From: Mangrovimonas sp. ST2L15 | GTDB taxonomy: Bacteria; Bacteroidota; Bacteroidia; Flavobacteriales; Flavobacteriaceae | DNA: 64,000 nucleotides | Direction: 5' to 3' | Assembly (NCBI RefSeq): GCF_001280515.1 | Contig: NZ_LBIQ01000030.1 | Coordinates: forward strand, 1,804,501 to 1,868,500 | Position numbers and translations under genes: made by a program | Shown here: one piece after another, positions 55,823-64,000 of the stretch | How positions within the stretch are numbered: the stretch's first letter is position 1 | Layout of the letters: each line of letters opens with the position of its first letter | Notes under the pieces: generated by a model | Databases searched by the model: none | What the model saw: only the letters and a program-made list of their open reading frames with translations | Told to the model about the DNA's origin: nothing

Positions 55823-56089
55823 TTATATGAAAAATGTTTCTTTAAAATGGGTCCATAGAAAATCTTTGAACACCACCACAATAGTAATAATTATAACAAG
55901 AACAATAGCTAATGCTTTATTGTTTTGATAGGCGATTTGCTTTTTGATTTTGTTTTTGATGACTTGTCGTTCTTCTTTTGTTAAAGCATGATGATCAAAA
56001 TCTAACTCATGTTTTTGTTGGCTTACAGCGTGCAACCTTTCCTTGTAATCTGAAAAAGAACCTTGGGCTTTCCGATTGAAAACGTTCAT
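55823..56089 (-). CDS. Small hypothetical membrane protein
   Basis: I choose ATG 56089 (MNVFNRKAQGSFSDYKERL), giving 88 residues, because it has a purine-rich GGA about 9 bases ahead. A TTG at 56149 would add 20 residues (MSKTQRRHK start) and cannot be ruled out. The protein has a charged helical first half, then one membrane helix near the C-terminus (ALAIVLVIIITIVVVF, about 58-75) and a short tail. No family recognised. It sits between the KdsC-like and UbiA-type genes, spaced 10 bases from the latter, so it is part of the operon. Confidence 0.6.
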   Translation of the reverse strand: MNVFNRKAQGSFSDYKERLHAVSQQKHELDFDHHALTKEERQVIKNKIKKQIAYQNNKALAIVLVIIITIVVVFKDFLWTHFKETFFI

Positions 56090-56162
56090 GTCATTTCCAA
56101 ATCCAATGTATCCAAACCCTGTTTTATGTCGCCGCTGCGTTTTTGACAAATCTTATATCGTA

Positions 56163-56693
56163 TTAATCGTATTTGGCATCAAAATGACCTTGCCATTTTT
56201 CCTGAACCTTCAATACTTGTTCAATGACATCCCTTACGGCACCTTTGCCACCATTTTTATGGGATACATATTTTGATATTTCCTTTATTTCTGGTGCAGC
56301 ATCTTGCGGGCAACATGGTAAGCCAACCAATTTCATGACTGGATAATCTGGAATATCATCTCCCATGTAAAGTACATTTTCAGATTTGATTTGGTAGGTA
56401 TTTAAATATTCATCCAGTTGTTCGATTTTGTTATGGGCTCCTAAATAAATATCTGTAACTCCCAGACCACGTAGTCTTTCTCGAACTCCCTCATTGGTGC
56501 CTCCAGATATTATACATACTCTAAATCCTGATTGGATGGCAGTTTTTATGGCATATCCATCTTTTATATTCATGTTTCTTAGCATTTGCCCATCGGTGGT
56601 GACTATAATAGTTCCATCTGTTAGCACGCCATCAACATCAAAAATGAAGGTTGTAATATGTTCTAAGTATTCTTTATAACTTTTATCTTCCAT
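56163..56693 (-). CDS. HAD-family phosphatase, KdsC-like
   Basis: The 176-residue cytosolic protein of the C0 HAD type has the nucleophile motif FIFDVDGVLTDG (about 17-28), the Lys block and ISGGTNEGVRERLRGLG, and metal site YMGDDIPDYPVM (about 109-120). This fits 3-deoxy-D-manno-octulosonate 8-phosphate phosphatase (KdsC), which makes Kdo for lipopolysaccharide. Homologues of the tetrameric group include other sugar phosphatases, so the activity is likely, not certain. It overlaps DUF2520 by 11 bases. Confidence 0.87.
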   Translation of the reverse strand: MEDKSYKEYLEHITTFIFDVDGVLTDGTIIVTTDGQMLRNMNIKDGYAIKTAIQSGFRVCIISGGTNEGVRERLRGLGVTDIYLGAHNKIEQLDEYLNTYQIKSENVLYMGDDIPDYPVMKLVGLPCCPQDAAPEIKEISKYVSHKNGGKGAVRDVIEQVLKVQEKWQGHFDAKYD

Positions 56694-57441
56694 GGGTCTT
56701 TTTTATAGAGTGGGTAAGGAGTTCATATATCTTTTTGTGTTCCTCCTTTTCAAGAAGCTTTAAATGTCTTCTTATGGTTTTTTTATCGTTTCTTTTAGCT
56801 GGTCCTGTTTGAGCCATGTATGGAGACATGTGTTGGACTTTTTGAGCCGTTTCCATGATAAGCGGTTTTAAAATATCAAAATCAATACTTTTAGAATCAC
56901 TTATTTCATGTGCAATACGGTAAAGCTGATTCGTGAAATTATTAACAAATACAGCCGACAAGTGCAGTGTTTGTCGTTGTTCCGAATTAATGCGATACCA
57001 TTTGCTGCCAATGCTTTCTGCCAATTGTTTTAAAATGTCTATGTCCTTCTTATCAAGTACTTCTATACAAATAGGAACATTTTCAAAAGATAGTTCGGCA
57101 TCCTTACTAAAAGATTGTAATGGATAAAAGACACCTCGTCTGTTTTTTGAACTTAAATCATGAATGCCAACACTACCAGAAGTATGCACTACCAATCGAT
57201 TTTCAAACGGCAATTGCTTTGAAATATTGGAAACCGCATCATCACTCACTGCAATAACATAGACATCTGCGTCTTCTAGTAAATTAAGATCATCAATGGT
57301 ATTTACTTCATTCATGAAACTACTTATCTTACTAAAATCTCTATTAAACCATTGTTTAACAGTAACGTCTGGAGCCATTTTAAAGGCTTGATATAAATGA
57401 GAAGCTACATTTCCAGCTCCTATAATGCTCACTGAAATCAT
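56683..57441 (-). CDS. Rossmann-fold and DUF2520 domain protein
   Basis: The 252-residue protein has an NADP-type Rossmann fold (MISVSIIGAGNVASHLYQAF, GAGNVA at 8-13) and a C-terminal DUF2520 helical domain (about 125-245: LHLSAVFVNNFTNQLYRIA, MSPYMAQTGPAKRNDKKT). It resembles 6-phosphogluconate dehydrogenase-like/pyrroline-5-carboxylate reductase-related proteins but no reaction is known. First gene of the DUF2520-KdsC-like-UbiA-Maf-MscS-CorA operon, divergent from the truncated haemoglobin gene with 59 bases between them. Confidence 0.85.
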   Translation of the reverse strand: MISVSIIGAGNVASHLYQAFKMAPDVTVKQWFNRDFSKISSFMNEVNTIDDLNLLEDADVYVIAVSDDAVSNISKQLPFENRLVVHTSGSVGIHDLSSKNRRGVFYPLQSFSKDAELSFENVPICIEVLDKKDIDILKQLAESIGSKWYRINSEQRQTLHLSAVFVNNFTNQLYRIAHEISDSKSIDFDILKPLIMETAQKVQHMSPYMAQTGPAKRNDKKTIRRHLKLLEKEEHKKIYELLTHSIKKTHGR

Positions 57442-57485
57442 AACGCTAAAATACGCATTGTCTCATGATTTAAAAACCTAAGCCC

Positions 57486-57493
57486 TATCTTTG
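57486..57493 (+). promoter_or_regulatory. -7 promoter element (TATCTTTG) next to haemoglobin start
   Basis: TATCTTTG matches TAnnTTTG exactly and ends 7 bases before the ATG at 57501. Transcription from here would leave only a few untranslated bases. Confidence 0.55.
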
Positions 57494-57500
57494 TTTTACC

Positions 57501-57896
57501 ATGGAGAAAACAGATATTAAAAATAGGGAAGACATTCATAATTTGGTGGTTCAGTTTTATGGAAAAATAAGAAAACATGAGGTTTTAGGGCCTTTTTTCA
57601 ATAACATAATCACCGATTGGGAAGCTCATTTTGAAAGACTAACCCAATTTTGGGAAGCCAATTTATTTTTAAAATCAAAATTTTTAGGAAACCCATTGAA
57701 GGTTCATGTTGAGGTCGATAGGCATTTTAATCATAGCATAACTCAAGAACATTTTGGATTGTGGTTGAATGAATGGGTTAATACCGTAGATGAATTATTT
57801 CAAGGTGATTATTCTGAAAATGCCAAAAGTAAGGCTCGTAAAATGTCAACCTTTTTGTTTTTGAACATTTATGCTGAAAGAAATAATAACTCTTGA
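57501..57896 (+). CDS. Group III truncated haemoglobin
   Basis: The 131-residue haem protein of the two-over-two globin fold shows the group III pattern: VVQFYGKIRKHEVLGPFFNNII (about 15-36), then WEAHFERLTQFWEANLFLKSKF (about 40-61), and the proximal His in VEVDRHFNHSITQEHFGLWL (about 74-93). Such proteins bind O2, NO or CO and may protect against NO or cyanide. The gene has its own promoter very close to the start and stands alone before ccsBA. Confidence 0.9.
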   Translation: MEKTDIKNREDIHNLVVQFYGKIRKHEVLGPFFNNIITDWEAHFERLTQFWEANLFLKSKFLGNPLKVHVEVDRHFNHSITQEHFGLWLNEWVNTVDELFQGDYSENAKSKARKMSTFLFLNIYAERNNNS

Positions 57897-57951
57897 ATTA
57901 ATTTTAACACCTATAAAGCAGGTTGCAGGTCTGTAAGTTAACAAAAACACT

Positions 57952-57959
57952 TACCTTTG
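57952..57959 (+). promoter_or_regulatory. -7 promoter element of ccsBA (TACCTTTG)
   Basis: TACCTTTG matches TAnnTTTG and ends 25 bases before the ccsBA ATG at 57985, the usual distance. A clear TTTG at 19 bases upstream is not seen. Confidence 0.55.
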
Positions 57960-57984
57960 CACGAGCTAAAAAAAGCCTCTCACA

Positions 57985-60900
57985 ATGCAAAATAAACTTG
58001 CCAAAATCTTATTTTCAACAAGACTTACTGCCATTTTATTTATCGTTTTTGCCGCTGCCATGGCGACTGGGACTTTCTTGGATGCAGGTCAAGATACTTC
58101 ACCAACTCCATTAACTAGAAATCTGATTTATAACGCCAAATGGTTTGAAGCCATTATGGCGCTTTTTGTAATCAATTTTTTGGGAAATATTTTTAGATAC
58201 CAATTGCACAAAAAGGAAAAGTGGGCCTCTTTGTTACTGCATTTAGCCTTTATTTTTATCCTAGTTGGTGCTGGTATTACAAGGTATTTTGGCTTTGAAG
58301 GGATGATGCCTATTCGAGAGGGAGATACAGAAAATACCTTTTTTTCTCGGGAAACCTATATCACCGCCTACATTGATGGGGATTTTGAAATAAATGGACA
58401 ACCACAAAGGCGAGTGGAAGAGGAAGTTGTGGATTTTTCTCCTAGAATGGATAACGAATTTCACCTTACAACGGATTATAATGGGCAACCTGTCACACTT
58501 GAAATGACCAAGTTTATTGGAGGTGCTGAGTTGGATGTGGTTCCAAATGATGAAGGTGAATCCTATTTAAAAGTGGTGGAGTCTGGAGGTGGAAGTCCTC
58601 ATAATCATTTTCTAAAGGAAGGCGAAGTTCAAAGCATTCATAATGTGTTGTTTTCCTTGAACAAGCATGTAGATGGTGCAGTTAATATTACTTATGACCA
58701 AGGGAATTTACAAATTCAATCCCCTTTTGAAGGAGAGTATATGACTATGGCTACTGGAGAAACAGGTCAATTGGTTAAAGACAGCCTACAGCCATTAATA
58801 TTAAGGTCAAGGTATGTTATTGGGTCTATGCAAATGGTATTTCCTAAACCAGTAATAAAAGGAACTTTTGATATCGTAAAGAAATCAACTTTACTTAAAG
58901 GGGATGAAGATGGCGTGGTTATGAAAGTGACTTCCAATAATGATACAAAATATGTGAGATTGCTTGGAGGGCAAGGGCACAGCGGTACCTTTGAACAAGT
59001 AGAAGTGGGCGGTTTGGATATTGCTGTTAAGTATGGTTCAAAAATAAGAGAATTGCCTTTTAGTATTAAGTTGAATGATTTTATTGCAGATAAATACCCA
59101 GGAACTGAAAAAAGCTATTCTGCTTTCGAAAGTGATGTGACTATTCTCGATGAAGAAGAAGGGGATTTTAATTACCGAATTTATATGAACCATATTTTGG
59201 ATCATCGTGGGTATCGTTTTTTTCAATCAGGTTTTGATCCCGATGAAAAAGGAACCAAACTCTCAGTAAATCACGATCAAATGGGTACATGGGTAACTTA
59301 TATTGGTTATTTCTTATTGTATTTGGGACTTATGGCTACTTTATTCTCAAGGGGGACACGATTTGGTGATTTGGGAAGAATGCTTAAAAAGACTAAGGAG
59401 AAAAAGGCAAAATTATTGGCTGCTCTTTTGATTTTTATATCCTGTTCTGTCTTTTCACAACATACCCAAGATGATGGTCATTCTCACACCAAACCAAACA
59501 GAGAGCAACTTGATTCCATTTTAAAACAACATATTACACCTAAGGAACACGCTGATAAGTTTGGTCATTTGGTTATTCAGGATTTAGGAGGAAGGATGAT
59601 GCCTGTAAACACATATGCATCAGAAATGTTGCGGAAATTAAGTAAGTATGACACATATAAGGATTTTGATGCCAACCAAGTATTTCTTTCTATTCAGGAA
59701 AGTCCTTTGTTGTGGTGGAATGTTCCAATTATTCATCTAAAACCAAAAAAGGACGATTCTATTAGAAGCATCATTGGAATTGAAAAAACGCAAAAGTATG
59801 CGGCATTGGTTGATTTCTTTACTGAAAGAGGTGATTACAAATTAGGGCCATACCTTGAAGATGCTTATTCTGCGGGTATACCAAATGCGATACAAAACGA
59901 ATTAAAGGAGATTGATCAACACGTTAACCTATTTTATAACACCATCGAGGGCGGATCTCTTAGAATTTTTCCTGTTCCAAATGATGAAAATAACAAATGG
60001 ATTTCTTCATCTGAGTATAGACGAGATGGTTACAACGAGAAAATTGAAGATTCTTTATATGGTAATTTCATAAATAGTGGATTTAATGCCTATTTATTCA
60101 CCTTGAACAATGCCAAACAAACTGGTGATTTTTCAAAGGCAGATGAGTTGTTGGAGTCTTTTAAACGAACTCAACAGCGATATGGAGGTGATGTGATGCT
60201 ATCGGATAAAAAGATAAAAGCAGAAATATTATATAACAAATATGATATTTTCAAAAAGCTATTTAGCTGGTACATGTATGCTTCTTCGCTGTTATTTATA
60301 GTGCTTATTGTACAAATATTTAAGGAAAAGAGTAGAGGAATAACACTTTCAGTTTCTATTCTTAAGGGAATTGTATTGGTTTTATTTGGCCTTCATTTGG
60401 CAGGATTAATTGTGCGTTGGTATGTTTCAGGGCATGCGCCTTGGAGTGATGCATACGAATCGATGATCTATGTATCTTGGGCTGTGATGCTTTTCGGACT
60501 TATTTTAGGTCGAAAAAGTGATTTAACCATTGCTGCTGCAGCTTTTGTTACCTCCATGTTATTGATGATTGCCCATTGGAATTGGATGGATCCGGCAATA
60601 GCCAATTTACAGCCAGTGCTTGATAGTTATTGGTTGATGATACATGTAGCTGTTATTGTAGCGAGTTATGGTCCGTTTACCTTGGGAGCTATTCTTGGAA
60701 TTGTCACGTTGTTCTTAATGGCTTTTACCAATAAGGATAACAAGAAAAAAATGGGAATCAATATTCAAGAATTGACCATTATCAATGAAATGGCCTTAAC
60801 CGTTGGATTGGTTATGTTAACCATCGGAAACTTCTTGGGAGGAATGTGGGCCAATGAAAGTTGGGGACGTTATTGGGGTTGGGACCCTAAAGAGACTTGG

Positions 60901-61194
60901 GCCCTTATTAGTATTATGGTTTATGCCTTTGTAATCCATATGAGATTGGTTCCAGGATTAAGAGGCAGATTTGCTTTTAATTTGGCTTCCATCTTAGCGT
61001 TCCCTAGCATCATATTTACCTATTTGGGAGTAAATTTTTATTTGTCAGGACTTCATTCCTATCAATCTGGTCAAAAAATAGATAGTTACAACACCATTGG
61101 AATTGCTTTGGGACTTATAGCTATTTTGGCCTTTTTTGCTTTTAGAAAATATGCCAAGTTTTATAGAAAACCTTCTAAAACTGGAAATATATAA
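57985..61194 (+). CDS. Fused cytochrome c synthetase CcsBA (ResB-ResC)
   Basis: The 1069-residue membrane protein attaches haem to apocytochromes c. The N-terminal ResB/CcsB part (about 1-470: helices near 12-32, 45-65, 75-95 and 435-455, with a long exported loop) is followed by a linker and exported segment (about 490-750) and the CcsA/ResC part (about 755-1065), with the haem-handling WWD-type motif WGRYWGWDPKETWALI near 960-975 and conserved His around it. The fusion is typical of Bacteroidota. It is convergent with the MBOAT gene and their ends overlap by 20 bases. Confidence 0.94.
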   Translation: MQNKLAKILFSTRLTAILFIVFAAAMATGTFLDAGQDTSPTPLTRNLIYNAKWFEAIMALFVINFLGNIFRYQLHKKEKWASLLLHLAFIFILVGAGITRYFGFEGMMPIREGDTENTFFSRETYITAYIDGDFEINGQPQRRVEEEVVDFSPRMDNEFHLTTDYNGQPVTLEMTKFIGGAELDVVPNDEGESYLKVVESGGGSPHNHFLKEGEVQSIHNVLFSLNKHVDGAVNITYDQGNLQIQSPFEGEYMTMATGETGQLVKDSLQPLILRSRYVIGSMQMVFPKPVIKGTFDIVKKSTLLKGDEDGVVMKVTSNNDTKYVRLLGGQGHSGTFEQVEVGGLDIAVKYGSKIRELPFSIKLNDFIADKYPGTEKSYSAFESDVTILDEEEGDFNYRIYMNHILDHRGYRFFQSGFDPDEKGTKLSVNHDQMGTWVTYIGYFLLYLGLMATLFSRGTRFGDLGRMLKKTKEKKAKLLAALLIFISCSVFSQHTQDDGHSHTKPNREQLDSILKQHITPKEHADKFGHLVIQDLGGRMMPVNTYASEMLRKLSKYDTYKDFDANQVFLSIQESPLLWWNVPIIHLKPKKDDSIRSIIGIEKTQKYAALVDFFTERGDYKLGPYLEDAYSAGIPNAIQNELKEIDQHVNLFYNTIEGGSLRIFPVPNDENNKWISSSEYRRDGYNEKIEDSLYGNFINSGFNAYLFTLNNAKQTGDFSKADELLESFKRTQQRYGGDVMLSDKKIKAEILYNKYDIFKKLFSWYMYASSLLFIVLIVQIFKEKSRGITLSVSILKGIVLVLFGLHLAGLIVRWYVSGHAPWSDAYESMIYVSWAVMLFGLILGRKSDLTIAAAAFVTSMLLMIAHWNWMDPAIANLQPVLDSYWLMIHVAVIVASYGPFTLGAILGIVTLFLMAFTNKDNKKKMGINIQELTIINEMALTVGLVMLTIGNFLGGMWANESWGRYWGWDPKETWALISIMVYAFVIHMRLVPGLRGRFAFNLASILAFPSIIFTYLGVNFYLSGLHSYQSGQKIDSYNTIGIALGLIAILAFFAFRKYAKFYRKPSKTGNI

Positions 61195-62836
61195 AGGGCT
61201 GGAAATCAGTTGAAAAAGCTTGGTAACAGATAACTCCTGTTATTACTGCTATCACACCTTTCATGTAAATAGGGCTGTTTGAATATAGATTTCCAATACC
61301 ATCTTTAACACGTTGTGGAAGCCAATGGGTGATATACCCTATGAGCATAACCCAGAAGACCGCTTGGTAATGGGCAATGACATTAAGGGCATTTTGCCAA
61401 TCCATGTTTGAGGATACTTGATGATAAAACTTGGAGATTTTTTCCATGTTTTCCCCTCGGAAGTAAATTCTGGTAAAGGTGATAAAAACAAAGGTGTTTA
61501 AAATTCTCCAAGCATGAACTAACCAATGGGTGCTTTTTTCATAAGGGCTTACACGTTTCCAATATTTGTAAACGACAATTCCAAGACCATTCAAGCCTCC
61601 CCAAATAACAAATTTCCATGAGGCACCATGCCACAAGCCACCTATCAACATGGTAAGCATCAAATTGATATTTGTATTGATGTGATTTCTAGCCGAAGTA
61701 CTCAGCATGAGCAATAAATAGCCTATTAAGCATACACCCAGTATAACACAAACGATGATAAATTGGTCTCTAAAGGCCAAAAGCGTTCCTATTATAATGA
61801 CTCCAAGAATGATATAGGATGCAGCAGTTCCATTTCGATTTCCTCCCAAAGGAATGTATAGATAATCGCGTAACCAGGTGGAAAGGGAAATGTGCCAACG
61901 TTTCCAAAAATCTCCTGCACTGTTAGCTTTATAGGGCGAGTTGAAGTTTACGGGAAGTTTGAAACCTAGTAGCATCGCCAAACCAATTGCTATATCTGTA
62001 TAGCCCGAAAAGTCTCCATAAATTTGAAGTGAATAACCAATCATGGCCATGATGTTGGTAAACCCACTGTACATTTGAGGGGCATCAAAAACGGGATCTA
62101 GAAAATGCATTGCAATAAAATCAGCAAACAACATTTTCTTTATTAATCCTTTAATAATCAAGTAGGTTCCTGCGTCAAAATCTGATTTGGTAATTTCAGT
62201 AGGTTTTGAAATTTGTGGCACAAAACTTTCGGCTCTCACTATAGGACCAGCAACTAACTGAGGAAAGAAGCTCACATAAAAGCCAAAATCTAATATAGAC
62301 TTAAGAGGTTTGACTTTATTTCTGTAGATATCCACACTGTAACTTATAGTTTGGAACGTATAAAATGAAATTCCTACTGGTAAGATGATTTTGTCAATCG
62401 TAAAATATGGTCGATTCATTATCTCATTTCCCCATTGACCCAACCAGTTAAAGACTTCATACTGGGTGTGAAAGAGAGAATTAAAGGAATCTGTAAAGAA
62501 ATAGGCATATTTAAAATAACAGAGTACTAATAAATTAATGGTGACACTAGTTGTGACAAGGGCTAAACGCTTATTTTTATTGGAGCTGCGATAAATGGTC
62601 CGGCCAATAAAAAAGTCTACAAGCGTACTGAATATCAATATTCCAATAAATAATCCGCTTGTTTTGTAGTAAAAGAATAAGGAAGCCAAAAAGAGATAAA
62701 CATTTCTTAGTGGAACCTTCTTATAGATGATGGCAAAGAAAAAATAAACCACCACAAAAAAGATCCAGAAATTGGCTTGGGTAAATATAAGAGGGAACTC
62801 TTCTGAAAAGGTGAAAATGTCGTAAAGTCTATTCAT
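61175..62836 (-). CDS. MBOAT-family O-acyltransferase (AlgI/DltB-like)
   Basis: The 553-residue membrane protein has about 11-13 helices and the MBOAT His motif GGLWHGASWKFVIWG (His about residue 400), as well as the preceding DFWKRWHISLSTWLRDYLYIPLGG block. It moves acyl (usually acetyl) groups across or onto surface polysaccharide or teichoic-like polymers. Its stop lies inside the ccsBA end (20-base overlap on opposite strands). The SGNH gene upstream overlaps by 8 bases, making an AlgI/AlgX-like pair. Confidence 0.92.
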   Translation of the reverse strand: MNRLYDIFTFSEEFPLIFTQANFWIFFVVVYFFFAIIYKKVPLRNVYLFLASLFFYYKTSGLFIGILIFSTLVDFFIGRTIYRSSNKNKRLALVTTSVTINLLVLCYFKYAYFFTDSFNSLFHTQYEVFNWLGQWGNEIMNRPYFTIDKIILPVGISFYTFQTISYSVDIYRNKVKPLKSILDFGFYVSFFPQLVAGPIVRAESFVPQISKPTEITKSDFDAGTYLIIKGLIKKMLFADFIAMHFLDPVFDAPQMYSGFTNIMAMIGYSLQIYGDFSGYTDIAIGLAMLLGFKLPVNFNSPYKANSAGDFWKRWHISLSTWLRDYLYIPLGGNRNGTAASYIILGVIIIGTLLAFRDQFIIVCVILGVCLIGYLLLMLSTSARNHINTNINLMLTMLIGGLWHGASWKFVIWGGLNGLGIVVYKYWKRVSPYEKSTHWLVHAWRILNTFVFITFTRIYFRGENMEKISKFYHQVSSNMDWQNALNVIAHYQAVFWVMLIGYITHWLPQRVKDGIGNLYSNSPIYMKGVIAVITGVICYQAFSTDFQPFIYFQF

Positions 62837-64000
62837 TCAAATGTTTGAAGTGGTTAAGTAGTTTGTTTTCGTCTCTTCGGGTACTTTGTGCCCATGCTTT
62901 AACTAAGGCCTCCATTAACAAATCCCCTTTAATGCTGTATCCCAGTTGTGTGAAGTGGATTCTATCTCTAATCATGAGGTGTTTTTTATACCATTTATGG
63001 GATGACCCGAGGCCTCCCATTATTTTGTACAAATCCCATACGGCCATATTATATTCTTGAGCTAGTTCTCCTATAATTTCTTGTTGTATGGCAGTATTTT
63101 TATTAGGATACCTTCTGCGGTAATAGTCATCATTTGGTACGGTCAATAAAATAGCACAATCGGGATTAATTCGTTGAATCATTTGTATGAATGATTTATA
63201 GTAAAATCTGAATTTCTCAGGATCAAAATCTTCAGCTTTTTTGTAAGCATCATTGGTGCCAATCGAAATAATGAATAAATCGGGGTGGTACATGGAAAGT
63301 TGACGTTCCAAATAAATACTTCTATTCAACCATGGGAAACTAGCCCCATTAACACCTAGAGTAGTGTATTCAATTCCTTTTAAGTGTGGATTTTCCAATT
63401 CCAATCCCATCAATAAAAATTCGGGATTTAATTTTGTTGAGTCCTTGACTTGAATCTCAATAGCTATGGAATCTACTTGGCGATTAAAAAAGTATTTTTT
63501 ATAAAAATGCTTTTGGTCAATAGTATCCTTTAAGACTAAAGCAGAATCTAAAAAACGCAATCTATAGTCATCCTTCCAAGTGTTGTAAAAAATCTTTAAA
63601 GCATCAAATTGGTAGGGTTTTTTGGTTTCATTTTTATGGTTGGCTTTAATATAGATAGTATCCATACTCTCTCTAAAGGCCGCGGTTATTCCAGACATGC
63701 CCCAAGTAATACTATCCTTGGTCACAGAACAGCGATAACCTGTCCATAAATCTCTATTAGCTGAAACCCTATAACTCAAAGGATTATTAGTATGAGCTAA
63801 ATGATAAGGAAATACAAAACCTCTTTGTCCCATAGATGAATCATTCATGTTATGGAAATAGGTTCTTAATTTATTCGAATAAAAGTCCGCTTGTATGTGG
63901 GACCCACCTATGTGAAAAATATGAAGCTTTTCTTGTTTGCCTTCGTAGATGTTGTCCAGCTTCTTAAAAAACTTTTGAAAAGTGGGGGCATTTTCCACAT
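62829..64000 (-). CDS. SGNH/GDSL-type hydrolase (5' end beyond right edge)
   Basis: The frame is open to the window edge, so the true start (probably with a signal or membrane anchor) is outside; the GTG at 63998 is not taken as the start. At least 389 residues are visible, with the SGNH blocks HIGGSHIQADFYSNKL (near the visible start, in place of GDSL), IISIGTNDAYK and DRIHFTQLGY (catalytic Asp-His). Such proteins work with MBOAT partners in acetylating polysaccharides. It overlaps the MBOAT gene by 8 bases. Confidence 0.85.
   Translation of the reverse strand, partial: VENAPTFQKFFKKLDNIYEGKQEKLHIFHIGGSHIQADFYSNKLRTYFHNMNDSSMGQRGFVFPYHLAHTNNPLSYRVSANRDLWTGYRCSVTKDSITWGMSGITAAFRESMDTIYIKANHKNETKKPYQFDALKIFYNTWKDDYRLRFLDSALVLKDTIDQKHFYKKYFFNRQVDSIAIEIQVKDSTKLNPEFLLMGLELENPHLKGIEYTTLGVNGASFPWLNRSIYLERQLSMYHPDLFIISIGTNDAYKKAEDFDPEKFRFYYKSFIQMIQRINPDCAILLTVPNDDYYRRRYPNKNTAIQQEIIGELAQEYNMAVWDLYKIMGGLGSSHKWYKKHLMIRDRIHFTQLGYSIKGDLLMEALVKAWAQSTRRDENKLLNHFKHLNE

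Overview
The window comes from a low-GC member of the Bacteroidota, most likely a marine-type Flavobacteriaceae. The signs are AT-rich intergenic DNA, promoters of the Bacteroidota type (TTTG, about 19 bases, TAnnTTTG), many short-lipobox lipoproteins, few Shine-Dalgarno sites, a bacillithiol-system YtxJ-like protein, a fused CcsBA cytochrome c assembly protein, DUF2911, DUF885 and MBOAT/SGNH genes. It looks like chromosomal DNA. I see no phage, transposase, CRISPR array, tRNA or rRNA. About 57 protein genes and one clear RNA gene (the SRP RNA) are present. Both ends cut through genes.

Layout. 1-11.4 kb, almost all on the minus strand: DUF1015, 3-hydroxyacyl-CoA dehydrogenase, an oxidoreductase, pcm (plus strand), an M61 peptidase, smpB, a deoxynucleoside salvage pair (deoC-deoD), a second divergent deoC paralogue, and clpB. 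11.6-29.3 kb is mixed housekeeping: DUF885 lipoprotein, YtxJ-like, pheT, a cold-shock protein, an ABC-F ATPase, a thioredoxin-fold lipoprotein without CxxC, transaldolase, an SDR, SRP RNA, glutaminyl cyclase, a thioesterase, two lipoproteins, glyA and fahA. Many convergent pairs are separated by strong bidirectional hairpin terminators.

31.1-42.6 kb is the most distinctive part: a run of 13 minus-strand genes, mostly overlapping or within a few bases of each other. In transcription order they are a TetR-type regulator, an ABC1/UbiB-like kinase, an SDR-DUF2867 protein, a 47-residue DUF2256 zinc-finger protein, DASH cryptochrome, an iron-sulfur photolyase (FeS-BCP/PhrB type), an unknown 143-residue protein, folE, an MscS channel, an exported glutathione peroxidase, TspO, an SRPBCC protein and a class I CPD photolyase. 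Three different photolyase/cryptochrome branches, a pterin-forming enzyme and oxidative-stress proteins point to a light and UV damage response. Two of its promoters (before the TetR gene and before the 143-residue gene) share the same unusual layout: TGTTTAA, 16 bases, TTAAACA, 5 bases, then the -7 element. This suggests a common regulator and is the best candidate here for an undescribed regulatory system.

42.8-57.4 kb: DUF2911 protein, a small XRE regulator with a membrane partner and a palindromic operator, a membrane-anchored AraC-TolB-TPR regulator, an operon of PIG-L deacetylase, 35-residue membrane peptide, sodium:solute symporter and Gfo/Idh oxidoreductase, then an operon of DUF2520, KdsC-like phosphatase, small membrane protein, UbiA-type prenyltransferase, Maf, short MscS and CorA. 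57.5-64 kb: group III truncated haemoglobin, CcsBA, and a convergent MBOAT/SGNH acylation pair running off the right edge.
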